64,000 nt of DNA from Rhytidiadelphus loreus (GCA_947034895.1 OX344763.1:38749025-38813024), one strand, 5' to 3'; numbered from the stretch's first letter, positions 47,671 through 61,800 are shown. Program-made: numbers and translations. Notes: generated by a model not told the origin, from the sequence alone.

Positions 47671-49189
47671 GAACCCCCGAGGTAAAGAGGAGCATGAATT
47701 TCACACCTATAGGAATGAAAGTTTGCTCGTAAAGTAGAATAGCCATCAATCACCCAATTCCAACATCTATAAGACCCTCCCACTTGTGCCAATCTCCCAC
47801 CTATTTTTGCAAAGTGTGTAAGTCATTTTCTTTGGGCAAACAATTGGATGCTATTGTCAGAGAATCACACCTATTTATGGACAGTTTAAGGTTGATAAAG
47901 ATGTGATTCAATAAATATTGGTTTAGTTGGGCTTAGTTGTGAATAAATGCTTGTCAAAACAAGCTTTAGTTGTAGCCATTAAAAGGGTGCTTTTAGAATG
48001 TTGAACTTGTGCTTTTAAAACACTCATCAAATGGAATTAGGGTGGTGGGTCAATGATTTTGAACCTTTTTAAGATGGTCATGACCCCCACCTACTCATAG
48101 TTTTATGTTTTTTCACATTCATATCAATTTATTCATTCATACATTCATAAAACTCATATCAATTTCAGATCTTATCAAATTAATAAGATTTCACTTGGAT
48201 TTCAGTCAATTCATCTAATTCTTTCTTTTGAAAAATACAGGCAACAACAAGCACATTGCACAAGATACCTTAGACTGTTTCCACCTTCGTTGTTCCACAA
48301 AATGTGCAACAAACTCCTCTTCACTCAGTTTCACCCTTCAAGCATGAAATGCTTCAACTCATACTGCTTGTGGCAATTCTGTGTGATTGTATGAAGCCAT
48401 TCACGGCCAAATGGAGATGGCAGAGTATGTGTGGCTTTCATACCTAACCGCCAAGGTATGATTCCACTAGTTATCCACTAATTATGTTTCATCATGAGAA
48501 TGACACATATCATCTTGTGGTTAGTTCCAACCTCTTGAATGCGGCATTGAAATTGAATTACAACCACAAAGTGTGGAAGCTGACTCGAATCAATAAAGTA
48601 CATGGCTCAGAGCTCACCCACGTGTGGATTTTCTCCTCAAATAACCCAATGTGGATCTTCTCTAGGCATGTGCCGAGAAGCCATAGATCCTTTATGCACT
48701 GGTTTATCTTATTAGTAACGCGGGTGGAAGATTTAGCAGCCACTCTTTCCAGTTTTTGAAGGTGACAGCAAGTGCACATGCGTTTTCAAATTAGAGATTA
48801 TGTTCATCTATTGTCCATCGGAGATTGTGAATTGAATGGAGCTCGCAGAACATTAGCCTTCAACGTAGAATGCATCAGATTCCACATAATCTTCGAGCGG
48901 ACAACAAACTCAACGTGAACAAGGTGCACTTACAACGAGAGATTTGGGTGAGAGATCAATGCTTCCAGGACTATGAAATGCAAATGCAAACATACATATG
49001 GAACTAAATTTAAGTACCGCATTGCTTCCACATTGCTGCATGCCTACCAACAAATGCGAGAGTCCAAAACTTGGGACGAAAATGTGATTTCGTGAAAGAA
49101 AATTGATAATTTATACAGAAGAGTACATCTTGTCAATGAAATTTCCATTACACTATGCACCATCCCAGATCCTACCGTCTCTGGTGCAC
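47671..49189. other. Spacer downstream of psaO, no supported gene
   Basis: From about 48240 the composition is less AT-rich. Frames at 48484-48759 (+) and 48558-48779 (-) overlap on opposite strands and neither shows a family motif. The last few hundred bases may be the psaO 3' UTR. Confidence 0.45.
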
Positions 49190-50260
49190 TTACTGTTCCG
49201 TCCTGCACAACAAAACAGCAGTCGACCTCCTCAGTTGGAATGCATGTGTAGAACGAAATAAAACAAAATTCAATCGATGAGTAGAAATCTAATCAAATTC
49301 GAATTCGAATCCGTGTATACAAATTAAACCCATTCAAACAAGAGTTTCTCATACCAGTAGCCATCAGAGCGGCCCTTGAAGCCGATCTGGCCGAAAGTCA
49401 ACACAATGAACAGGCCCACGTGCCAGGTGATCATCCACAGCCTGGATACACGACAACATGAATTTCAGTCACACCACCCAAAAAACAAATTCAAAATCAA
49501 AAATCACAACTGGACCGGTGTCAAGTGTCACGTCCACACTAGTCGGAACCTCTGGAAAAACCTACGTGGCAACCCCTAACGCCTACAGTGGCCGCAGAAC
49601 CGTACCAGAATGGGGAGGTCAGAGCCGGGCCGGTGGGGAAATGCGCCAGCTCCGGGCCAATGCTGCTGATGAACAACCCCGTCAAGCTGTTCCCGTTGAT
49701 GAGCGGCAAGCTCGAAGGCGCCAGCCATCCGATGAGCCCAAACCCAATCACGGAGAAATCCCTCCTCAACCAGTCCCTATTGAAGCTGTTGTATACACCA
49801 ACCCCATACCACAAATCCAAATAACCTCAATTCTCTTCCCTATATAACCTCCTCCACACCACACCACACCACCCTTCCCATTCAAATCCATGTCTAAACT
49901 GAAACCCCAAGCGGAACAACTACAAGAAAGCTTGCGCATGCAGACGCTCCTGACAGCATTGTGCAAAGAAAGAAAGAGACATACCACGTCGTCTTGGCCA
50001 TCACGGAAGCCCGCTGCGTCTGCAAAGCCTGTCCAACGAAAGCTGCAAGCCACCCATCCACCCACCAAATCAACACTTCCACTCCCACTCCCACTCCCAC
50101 TCCCACATTCCCACAACACGAATTCAGAGCAGCATTGTCAAGAAAGCGTCCTACCCGAGGTCAAGTTCACTTTGGAGGCGGCCTTCCGGGAGGCGAGCAC
50201 GGAGCCCCCAAGGCCCGCGACGACGGGGGTGGCCATGGACACCATGGATGCAGCAGCCAT
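49190..50260 (-). CDS. PSAO: Photosystem I subunit O, chloroplast precursor
   Basis: PsaO is a two-span thylakoid subunit on the PsaA/PsaL side of photosystem I that helps dock LHCII during state transitions. Five exons on the minus strand: 50260-50155, 50042-49985, 49776-49606, 49441-49355 and 49202-49190, all GT-AG and phase-consistent, giving 144 residues (Arabidopsis about 140). Residues 1-54 are the transit peptide (MAAASMVSMATPVVAGLGGS.., ending QRASVMAKTT). The mature part begins near DWLRRDFSVIGFGLIGWLAP, followed by SLTGLFISSIGPELAHFPTG, ALTSPFW, then the second span LWMITWHVGLFIVLTFGQIG and FKGRSDGYW. The final 13-nt exon encodes only TEQ and stop. If that intron were retained, the frame would instead continue YEKLLFEWV-stop. 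Three consecutive introns each split a Trp codon as TG|G. Gene identity is secure; the last exon is less so. Confidence 0.93.
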
Positions 50261-50652
50261 TTCGACAACTGCATGCAACTCACCCACAGAACACACTCGT
50301 TAGCCTTTGCTTCAATTCGCCATATCACCCACAGAAGTAAGAGCCTTGTTAGTTAGCCTTGTTCCGCCATAGCCAGCCCAGAGAAGCGTTGCGAAAGCGG
50401 GAGGATGGAGAGGACGGATGGGATGCTTACATTAGGGGACTGATGAGTTGATGGTGTCAGTGACAAGGAGATGGAGTTGCGATGAGAAGAAGAAGCGATA
50501 GGGTGAGGAAGGGGAGTGTGGACGCCACAATTCAAGTATGGAGGAGATGAGAGAGAGAGAGAGTGTTGAGAGATGAGGAGGACGGCGTTTGATTGGGGGA
50601 GCAAGGTGGCTCTGGATAAGGTGAGCGCCTGGCTCTTCGAGGGGCTCTTCCA
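50261..50652 (-). promoter_or_regulatory. psaO upstream region
   Basis: The first 150 bp hold a doubled CTGTGGGTGA motif (minus strand) and no TATA box close to the start, which is common for photosystem I genes. A GATAAG (I-box-type) sequence occurs at 50615-50620 on the plus strand, about 355 bp upstream. The GC-rich composition ends near 50700. Assignments are by motif only. Confidence 0.35.
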
Positions 50653-50873
50653 GTGGGGGATTCAGTTGCCGGGGGATCACTTGGCCGTCACCTTTTAGGA
50701 AACTTGGAATTTTGCTTCGCCCAATCAGTGTTTGGGAAATTTTTGGAGCTCAGTTCCTTATTTCCTCCCTCCTTCCTCAAAAAATTGGACCGGGTTTTCT
50801 TCAATAATGGTCGCCGGTTGCATCCTTTCAATCACAATAAAGTATTGGTTTATTTCCTGCAATATCAATTTCT

Positions 50874-51212
50874 CACTAGCCAATTTCCACCAAACTCAAA
50901 TTGGCATTGGCTAAATTGTAAAATTTCTATAATGTAACCAAAAAAATGATTCCAAACTGAAAGTAGTAATTTATATTGCATCCTTCACTAGCCAACTTCC
51001 TCCAAACTCAAATTGGCATTGGCTAAATTGTAAAATTTCTATAATGTAACCAAAAAAATGATTCCAAACCGAAAGTAGTAATTAATATTGCATCATCCTT
51101 CACTAGCCAATTTCCTCCAAACTCAAATTGGCATTGGCTAAATTATAAAATTTCTATAATGTAACAAAAAAAATGATTCCAAACTGAAAGTAGTAATTCA
51201 TATTGCATCCTT
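50874..51212. repeat. 113-bp tandem repeat, three units
   Basis: Units start CACTAGCCAA at 50874, 50987 and 51101 and end TATTGCATCCTT at 51212 (periods 113, 114, 112). They differ by only a few bases, so amplification is recent compared with the other arrays. Each holds the imperfect hairpin AGCCAATTT..AAATTGGCATTGGCT. No coding sequence. Confidence 0.95.
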
Positions 51213-51499
51213 GGCGGGGATTGACCAAAGATCCTCCCAACTCATCCAAGATGGAGTTGAGAATAGTAATGAAAATTTTGCATTTTGAAATCAAAAGAGT
51301 TTAGGAATCAAAGTTTTCACCTTCTTCAAATGTTTTTTTTTCCTACCATACATGGTACTACTTAGGATTGGTATATAATTGTTGAAACTTTAGTTAGTGG
51401 AATTCTTCTATAAGACAATAGCATCCACTTGTATATTGTCAAGTCTTTCTTTAGTCCTTCCAAGACCAATCGTATGACACTACCCAGAGTTGATGTTGT

Positions 51500-53484
51500 C
51501 ATGCATTTTTTAAACTTCTACTTAATTTAATATGAGCAAAAAAAGTCCTTTCACACATCGCAATGTTCACGCATTGTTACTTTGCGATTTCAACAAGGAT
51601 TACAAGGTCTGGGTACTTCAATTTCAAAGATGGACTCCACCTAATTGAAGCCCATAAATCCCCCAAAATTTTGTCCATCCACTTAGGTAATGCTTCTTCA
51701 TAGCTTGAAAGCAAAAGAAATCTTGTTTAATTACAAGCTACTTTGTCTACCTAGGGAAGAAAGGTCTTTCCTCCATGATTTTTCTCTTGCCCATACTACT
51801 ACAAAAGAAAAGCAAGTTTTACGACACGTTGTGATGTTAAACCAATTTGCTTATGAAGCATAAGAATTGAGTTGAGGATTTTAAAAACATTGATGACATT
51901 ATTGTCTTTAAACCTAACCTTTACAATCATACAAACCACCTCAATATAAAACTTTGAATGTTAGGGTAGCCTTTAGATTGACACGTTTAAGATCCCTACA
52001 CTACAAGAGAAAGGGGTGTTTTAAGTATATGCCTAGTAGTATTTCTAGTAAATTTCTACTAAAAATCTCCTAAAAGGTCATAGATTATACGACTATATTG
52101 CTAGGACTATACTTAAAAGACCCTTTTCTCTTGTAGTGCTAATCATTTCAACATTATGGAATTTGGCCCCCCTTATTTGTTAGGCAAAAAGTAGAGGAAA
52201 CCAAATGGGAGGCCCAATTTGCGGAGGACATAAAAACTTGTAGTTGGATTAAATGTACCCTAGTTCAAGTTACAAGAGTCAAGAAGAAAACACATCGTAA
52301 TAGACACCATGTCCGTTTTCACAATAGATCCAATAATAGAGATAACAATAAGTTTACACTAAAAAATCTTAAACAATTTTGAAAGCATATATAGAATATC
52401 AACTAAGAAATAAAAATTATAAATAAATTTAAGGTTCCACAACTTAGGAAACAAGTGGGGAATGGAAGCATCATCCTTACAAGGGATATCATGCAAATAT
52501 ATAAAGACAAATTTCAAATAATCACACAAATTAGCCACACCTTGCCACCTAAACAACCAACAAATTTCTTGGTGTTCTTTAGGATTTTTTGAGCATCATC
52601 TAGTTTACTTTGTAGGGTTTTCAAGGCAAATCTCCTTTTTGATGATTTTTCAAAGTGAATAGCCAATGCACCTATATTCTTTCCAACCATGGTGAAAGCT
52701 CCATTGAATCCAAATCCAATGGATTTACTTAAATTTTATCTCCATGTCTTTGCATCACCTATAAGAATGTCAAATATCATCTTAGAATCCATTTTTCATC
52801 CTTTAACTAATAAGAAACCCAAGAAACATGTAATAGGTAGACTAGCCTGTAAAATAATTGCAAAAACTACAAGATGTCTTTTAACATAAATATCTATGCA
52901 CTCGTCAATCATTTAGTCAAAGAACTTAGAATCTTTAACTCTGTCCAATCTTTCTTTTAATTGAATAATAGAAGAGACTAAAGACCATTTCAACACAAAC
53001 TTTTTCATCATGGTAAAGTTTTTCAACAATGGAAGCTTTGCAAGAAAAAAGAAGAGCATACCAACTTGTAAACTTGTAAAAAGGGAGAGTTTCTTTCTCT
53101 ATGAAGTAGGCAACTCTAAATAGGACGGATAGCATTGCTTCATCACAACCACAATTGGCACCTACAACGACCTTTTGCGTAGCATTTTTACCCTCATGCT
53201 TATCCCAAGTTCATTTTATTATAGTCTTGCAATGCTAGAATCTTTATATTTGTGGAGCTCTTATTGGCATATGCAAACTTTTCTCCACCCTCCTTACAAG
53301 TCTTACAAAAGAACCTCCCTAAGTTACAAGTGAATTTCATCCAATCATCCAAATCATACCAAGAATCTTTCAAATTTAGATTGGCTTTCTCAATGTCATT
53401 GGATTCCTTATTAAGAGGTGTGATGAATGAAGAAGAAGTAGATCCATGCATGTCCACCAAGTCTCTACTTGATTCATTCCTCAA
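51500..53484 (-). pseudogene. Decayed hAT-like transposase (ZNF862/KIAA1586-like)
   Basis: Minus-strand fragments appear in the order of a hAT-type transposase. N-terminal finger-like part at 53200-53345: FFCKTCKEGG, FAYANKSSTNIK, ALQDYNK. Central part at 52935-53135: VAYFIEKETLPFYKF. Then, with frame changes, ECIDIYVKRHLVVF and LSKSIGFGFNGAFTMVGKN (about 52660-52880), corresponding to the family's DE(C)-D and GFGSDGA-MVGK blocks. C-terminal dimerisation remnant at about 51510-51650: YPDLVILVEIAK and CERTFFAHIKL. Several stops and frameshifts interrupt the reading frame, and the zinc-finger histidine and other catalytic positions are eroded. A CACTA MITE sits inside. Some family members are domesticated, but this copy is clearly broken. 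Confidence 0.75.
51999..52138. mobile_element. CACTA-type MITE with TSD CTA, inside the hAT remnant
   Basis: 140-bp element with ends CACTACAAGAGAAAGGGG and CCCTTTTCTCTTGTAGTG. The arms contain AAGTATA.GCCTAG.. and its inverse, close to the 19.6-kb element but shorter. CTA at 51996-51998 and 52139-52141 is a 3-bp target duplication. It entered the transposase pseudogene after that copy was in place. Confidence 0.94.
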
Positions 53485-53499
53485 GAGAAACTAAAAAGT

Positions 53500-55157
53500 A
53501 CAAAAAAGAAGTTAAGAGATTCTTCTCTAATACTTGCAACAAAAGAGTTGTAGTTCAATACAAGTCAACAACAACACTCATCATCAAGCCACCATCCAAT
53601 TGGAGTAGCAATAGTACACATCAAGAACTATTGCCTAACAACAAGAGCACCACAATATTGTAGAAAGAAGCAGTGAAGAAACAACTGAGCAATAGCAAGA
53701 AGAGGCGAGGAGTGGCTAAACAAGGAGTGGAAGGCAACACAAAGGTCATTGCAAAAAATATTGGTCCTATTCTTTGTCACAATTGGAGTGATTTTTTCTC
53801 TTTCACCATAATTTTTGAATTTCAAGTCCTAAGAACATGAAATAATTAATGGACCTCTCTAACTTGATGGTACTCACATCCCTTATTTTTCTTAAATTTT
53901 TTTTTGAGAAATTATAATTGAATATTCATAATATGTCACATTTTGAGGTTTAGGATTTTTCACTATGTTCGGTGTACCCAAATTGAATGATCTAGAGTTT
54001 GAAATTTTGGTGGTTTATTTCCATGCTAGGTAGGCATATGCCTACCAAGGGGCATCTAAAAATATATTATTTTATGTCTTCTAGGTCTATGCATATAGGG
54101 CTTCCTTGCATGAACACTTCTTAACATTGAAGATGGTATCAATTTCATTTTTTGGGTGAAATTTGATCATCATCAAGTCCTTACATATGGCCAATTTTTA
54201 TTTTTGAATGTTTGTGATTTTTATTTTTTATTAATTTATACCTCATTGTTTCTATTTTCTATGACAATGTATCTTTTTTATCCAAAATATTGTTTCAGTA
54301 CTCGAAAGTAGTCCATAGTACTTGCAATGATACTTTTTAGTAATCGATTTTTCCAATCAATAGCTGAGATTGTTCTGCTACATAGTACTCCTAGTACCCT
54401 GGGACTAAAATGCAAATTTTACCAAAATGCCAAAAAAATGGAAGGTGTTTCTTGCAATGACCTACTATGGTAGGTAAAGAATTCTAACTCCTTATTCCCT
54501 AACCTACAACCCAAGTCTAACAACCTTTAAGGTTAATACCCTATACCCTAAGATTGATACATTGCATATCTCAAGTATGACCCTTGCCTTGTCCAGATAA
54601 CAGTCAATGAATATTATCCCTTTGCAACTGAAATTTGCCAAGTATTGAAACAAAGCCGGCAAATTATCCTTTAATTGGAAGGCCGGGGGGGCATTAATTA
54701 ATTTCCAACCGTATCAATTTTTTTTTTTGGTTTACAATTACCAAGGTAGCCTATATGAAGGAAAAATTTGGCATAAATTACGTCATTTGGGTCGAAAAGT
54801 GACACATATCACTCCCAATGTCACTTTGTGAATGGTTTATGGTAACATGAAGCTCTGAGATTCCCTAAGGAAATTTAATTTCAATTTCAACACTTGCTTA
54901 TTGAAAGTAGCCCTCATGTATAAAAATTAGTAAGTATACTATCAGATTTATGGATGAGAAGGAACACTCTACGTTTGAATAGTTTTCTTACTAAATGTCA
55001 TTTATTAGACATTTTTAGTCCTTGGTATCATTATTCGGTGAACTAATTCCTATGAGATTGAGTGTCTACGAGGTGGATTACGAAGGCTTATTGAAGGAGC
55101 TTCACCATATGAGTGAAGTGCATTAAATATGTTGAAAAGGAGATTTATGTCTATTGA
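53500..55157. other. Spacer, no gene seen
   Basis: No coding motif or defined element was recognised. Part may be the 5' flank of the hAT-like element, whose terminal inverted repeats I could not locate. Confidence 0.45.
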
Positions 55158-56093
55158 TTAATCCTTAAAGGACCGTCACTATATTTTCACCCAAAACGCT
55201 CCAAAACTGCCATTTCTATTACAAGTACCAAAATTTTGAGAAAAAACTTTAAAAAAAAAATATTTAACCAAAGGATCTTGTATTATATAGTATCAAAAAC
55301 ATGTGGTAAAAATTTCAGACATTTCCACCGGGTGGATTGCAAGATGTAAGCATTCATATTAATAACTAAAATCATTTTTTTGACCTTGCGAAAAGCAGGG
55401 TAGCTGCACTTCACAAGCTCACATTTCTATGAAAAAATGACAAAAATGTTGGTGCTTCTTTGGATTTGTTTTCCTAGACAAGTTGGCCACATGCTTGAAA
55501 AATTTCAGAACATTTGGAATAGTACAACATATAGGAAAAAAATAGTAAGTAGGTAATAGTAGAGAATGATTAAAAATACTAAATTATTTACAATTTAAAT
55601 ATGGAATTGAAAATTTCCAATCCCAATGGTCGAAATGTTGTAATAATGTCTCTACATCCTACGATTTTATTTTTGTCCAAAAATATTGAAAATTGGGTAA
55701 GATAAAGGATTTCAAAGTTTATTCTACAGTAGGAAATCCAAAACTGCCCGCAAACAAAAAATCCTCATAACTTTTGACTCATTGATCAAATTGGAATGAT
55801 TCAAAGATTTTTGTGTATATAAAACTCTAGAAAATCAATTCCAATTTTTTGTTTCTGAAAAAAGTGATTTTTTTTATCTGCCCGAACTGCCCTGTCGGTG
55901 AAAAAAGTAACATATTAGGCTATAACTTTTGACTCGTATTTCCAAATGTCATTAAATTTGGTGCATACGAAAGATCTTCCTTGCCCCACATTTTATTAAA
56001 ATTTCAGCGCCAAATATGCAAATCTCCGCTCGTAGGTACCTGCCCAAAATTTCTATACAGCCAAAAAACACAGTCCGGTCCTTTAGGGGTTAA
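55158..56093. mobile_element. TTAA-bounded 0.94-kb element, copy C
   Basis: Starts TTAATCCTTAAAGGACCGTC and ends GGTCCTTTAGGGGTTAA. The interior is strongly similar to copy A, including CTCATAACTTTTGACTCATT and AAAGTAACATATTAGGC. Non-coding. This copy preserves the best right-hand terminus of the family. Confidence 0.85.
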
Positions 56094-57693
<1,600 letters not shown>

Positions 57694-57887
57694 TGTATTA
57701 TACTCTTAGAATATAATTAAACTATATACTAAAGTATGATGTGTTATGAACCATTGGATTAAAAATTTGACAACTAACACCTTTCATTTGGAGGTCATTC
57801 TCCACCTTATCATGTTCAAATACGTCACCTTACATGTTAAATACATAAAAACACCATGCTACAATCCAAGTTAGGGTTCTTAGATGT

Positions 57888-58810
57888 TTAACCTCTTAAG
57901 GACCAAGGCCTTTTTTCTACCAAAAAACACTCAAAATTGTCATTTCAATAGCTAAGAGTAAAAAATTTGAATCTTTTTTTGCAAACCCAATTGTACAATC
58001 TTACACCTAACTAGTGTGAGAATATGTGGAAAAAATTTCCAAATTTTTGAACGCACTGATTGCAAGATATTTGTGTTTAAAGTGAAAAAAACAAGTTTTT
58101 CAGCACATGATTGCGAGATTAAATTATTTGGCTTTGAACATTCTTAAATTAAATTTTTGGCACTACAGAGTTTTGAGTATTAAATCTTTGTTGTGAGGAA
58201 TTGAGTTGAAGTTCTTGGAGAAAAAAATCCAAAAAAAAATTAATTTTTATTCTTTAAAAAATTATTAAGTAAAAATAGATATGAGATAGAAGAAAAATCT
58301 AAATGATCAACATCTCTAAAATGGAATTAAAATGCACTAACCCAATGGTAGGATTGTTCTAGAAAGAAAAATAAACCACGTAGAACTTTTTGTTTTGAAA
58401 AATTGTAAAAATTGCATTCAAAAATGGATCCTACAAGATATTTTTGTAAGAATATGCTCTAATCAAACGAAAAACAAGCTTCTTCATAGCTTTCTCAAAA
58501 CAAATCCAAATGGAATGAATAAAAGCTTTCTGTAGACAAAAGTATAATATATGGAAAGAAAAATTACAAAAAGAAATTCAAATTTTCAAATTTGTTTTAC
58601 TACCTCCTTTCTCCAATTTTGAGCTTTTGAGTGCATAATTTTTGTTCCTAGGCACCCATTGAAAAAATAATGATATTCCCGTGAAGCTAATCAAATATGC
58701 TACCTTCAAGAAAAAATTAAAAAAATCATGACAAAAATTCAGCCCATAGATACATGCCCGAAATTCTATTTGTCCTCTGAAAAGGACAATGGTCCTAACT
58801 TTAGGGTTAA
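57888..58810. mobile_element. TTAA-bounded 0.92-kb element, copy E
   Basis: Starts TTAACCTCTTAAGGACCAAG and ends GGTCCTAACTTTAGGGTTAA. The interior shares the family order (ACTCAAAATTGTCATTTC, GTGAGAATATGTGGAAAAAA, TTGCAAGAT) but is more distant from A-C and closer to the truncated copy D. Confidence 0.7.
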
Positions 58811-61800
58811 GGGTTAAGGCTATGTTGCCCCATGAATAAAGTTGAAGACAAACCACAATGGCGTTTCACCCCTTGAAGCAAATTGCAAGCCCAAGGGACA
58901 TTTTGAAAGTCAAACCTAAATTTTCATATGGTTCATGTTTTTAAATGTCTTAATGCTTAACAGAAAAATTTAGGTCAAATAATCTACTTTTTATTGCATT
59001 TAAATTTTTTGGAAATTCTTAAAATTGTAGTTTTGTGATACTTTCAAGGTAGCATCTTGAAAGCCTAAAATACACTATTTTTGAACTTTTTCTATGGAAA
59101 TTATCTTGATGCAAGCTCAAGAAGGATGCCAAGTTCACTATGACCTTCATTTTTGTTGCAAATTTCAAACTATTTAAAGAAATTTATAATTTCTATTATT
59201 TTTACAAAGAAATTAATTTCAAAATCATTCAAAATTCATTTTAGTATTTTTAATTTTGAAAAAATTAAGGTAAAATATAGATATATATTGCTCCATAAGA
59301 AAAATATCAACTTTTAAAAATGTACGGAGTATACTTTAATACAAAAAACTAATGAATTTTGAACAGGGAAGGAAATGAAATGTCTTTTACATGTTAAAGT
59401 CAGATTAGTAGCACTTTAAAAGACTCTTGTATTACATAATGGTCATAACAAACAAAAGTAAGGTATTTCTTTTGCATAGCAATAGCTGAGAGCAGTAGAC
59501 TCTTATTAAGAATGGTCATTAGCAACCTTTTACTTGGCACTATGGGACCAATGATAATTTTAGAATAATTTGAACATTTTCTACATTTGTGTTTAAAAAA
59601 CAATATTTTAAAGCCAAACCTCATTCATTTTTAATAAAAAAGATGAAATTTTTAATTGGGGATGAATTTTCATATGAATGTAACTAGAAAATGGATTCTT
59701 ATTTCAAATATGAATAAATGTTGGTCATTGTCAGCTTGGGAAGAAAAAGGTTGGTATTTGAATTGTTGTTAATTATTATGATTATTATGATTATTATTTT
59801 AGTGATTGCCTTTAGGTTGGAGTTGGTTGATACATTTTTTTATACATTGACATATATAGGGTTAGTCTATAGATGAGGGCTATGACTAAAAGCAATGAAA
59901 ATTTGGTGCCACAAGATTAAAGTTATATAATTTGGAGTTGCAGTTGTTTTGATCAATATTGCATTTGTCTATCAATTCATCTTTTCCAAGTTTAGGTTTG
60001 TTAAAGCAAGTGTTTTGGTGCACTTTCACAATTGTAGCCATAATAATCCCCCCTTCTTCCTTTTATTTTCCATCAACAATGCTCTAGGTCTCTAATATTT
60101 TGAGCAATGTTCCTTTATCTAGAGTGCACAAGTCAATGATTAAATGAAAATTTTCCAGTATCTTAGATCATACTCTTCTGTAATATTATAAATTTTTTTC
60201 TTTTCATGTGAAACCCAAGGAGTAAACTCATGTTTTTTTTTAAACCTTCAAGGTTGCATTACAACCTAAATCCAACAAAGGGCTGCAAGATTGCATGCAA
60301 TAGGTGCAATTATAGCCAAAAAATTATTAAAAAATTATTTCTTTTCCAAAAAATGACATGGTACTATTAGTGCCACGTGATTTTGGTGATTTCAGTTTCA
60401 ATTTTTTTGTTTCAATTTTTTTTTCAAAATAAATTATTTAAAAAATATAAATTTGTTTTGAAAAATCTCCTTGTATTTGCACTGCTACCAAAAGTCAAAT
60501 GGCAAGGTTTAGATTTTTTGTAATGGCGTTTGTTGTTGTTGTATTACTAACCTTAGTCCTTAAACAACATTTATTTGCTTAGAAAGAAGTATAAAGGTAA
60601 AAAAAAAATTCTTTGAAGTAGAGAATGGATTTTAATGCTTGCCAAAAGTTTGTGCAGTCATTCCATGCAAAAGTGAATAGTGAATAGTGTTTTGACTTTG
60701 CAACCTAAATGCAGTGATTGATATTAAGCCATATTCACTATTGAAATGAATCCAATAGCTTGAAATTTTTCAATTTAAAAAAAAAACATTTTTTGTCAAT
60801 GATTCTTTCAAAATCAAGCCTAATGGGCTTAGCTTGTTATTTAAGGCTTAGTTACCTTGAAACATGAAGATTTATGCAAAAGGGCCTTGGTTTCCAATTT
60901 TTTTGAGGATAACCTATATTCTCCTAAAATCCAATTTTGATAGCATTCCCTTTATCTATAAAAATTGTATTGACTAATCTATGTTGTGTTTTGAGAAACT
61001 CCATTTAATTTTGAATAAGCGACTTTTCCAATAACATAGACACATAGTTTTTTTCCACATACATTGTTCTATAAACTTTATTGTAGAATAATATATGAAC
61101 AAACTCTTTGGGTAAGCCAACCAAGAAGAATCAGAATTAATTTCCTCTATAGTTATTATACAATTTACCCCCTAAGAAAGGTGACTCACTATCTAGATTA
61201 TGAATGTTTTCAAGAGTATATTGTTGAAGCTACATGCAATGAACAAGGTACATCCAAATATGTTGAAAAAATAATTTTCATCTATTTTCAACAATGCAAC
61301 TAGTGTAATCACTTGGCGCTTCATAGTTGTTGTGCAAGGTTGTGAATGTGTTCATGTAGGGATGCAAAGGAAATGAAAACTTGCAAAAATAAAAATTTGA
61401 TGTCTAGATTATACTCAACACAACCCTATCACCAAGGTAATCAATCAAAAATAATCATACTCCTAAGTGAATAGTAACATTCTTTATTTCTATATCATAA
61501 TTTGTCAAAACCATTCAAAATCTACATCCGCCTCCTCCTTGCATTCTTAACAATTAAAGTAAATTTTTTACTTGACATAAGAAGTGGTATCGTATTTAAG
61601 TGAATCTAGTCTAAAGATGTGCCTAATGTATATTCAATCCTATGTGGAACATTTCGTTACCCAAGTTTACAATCTAAGGATACAATGCTGGTCTTTTGCA
61701 TTAAGCCCCAACATTTTTCACAAAAACACCGAGACCATCTACTACTTGCATGCATGCCCCTTCTGTCAATCTTCCCGCCCGACATCTCCCTACCCAACTC

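Noticed and set aside
48484..48779. Frames on both strands in a less AT-rich stretch downstream of psaO
   Set aside because: They are mutually antisense, no motif is recognised and splice context is not convincing.
51790..51820. Possible CACTA-type left end (ACTACTACAAAAGAAAAGC)
   Set aside because: No partner terminus at a sensible distance; it may be chance within the hAT remnant.
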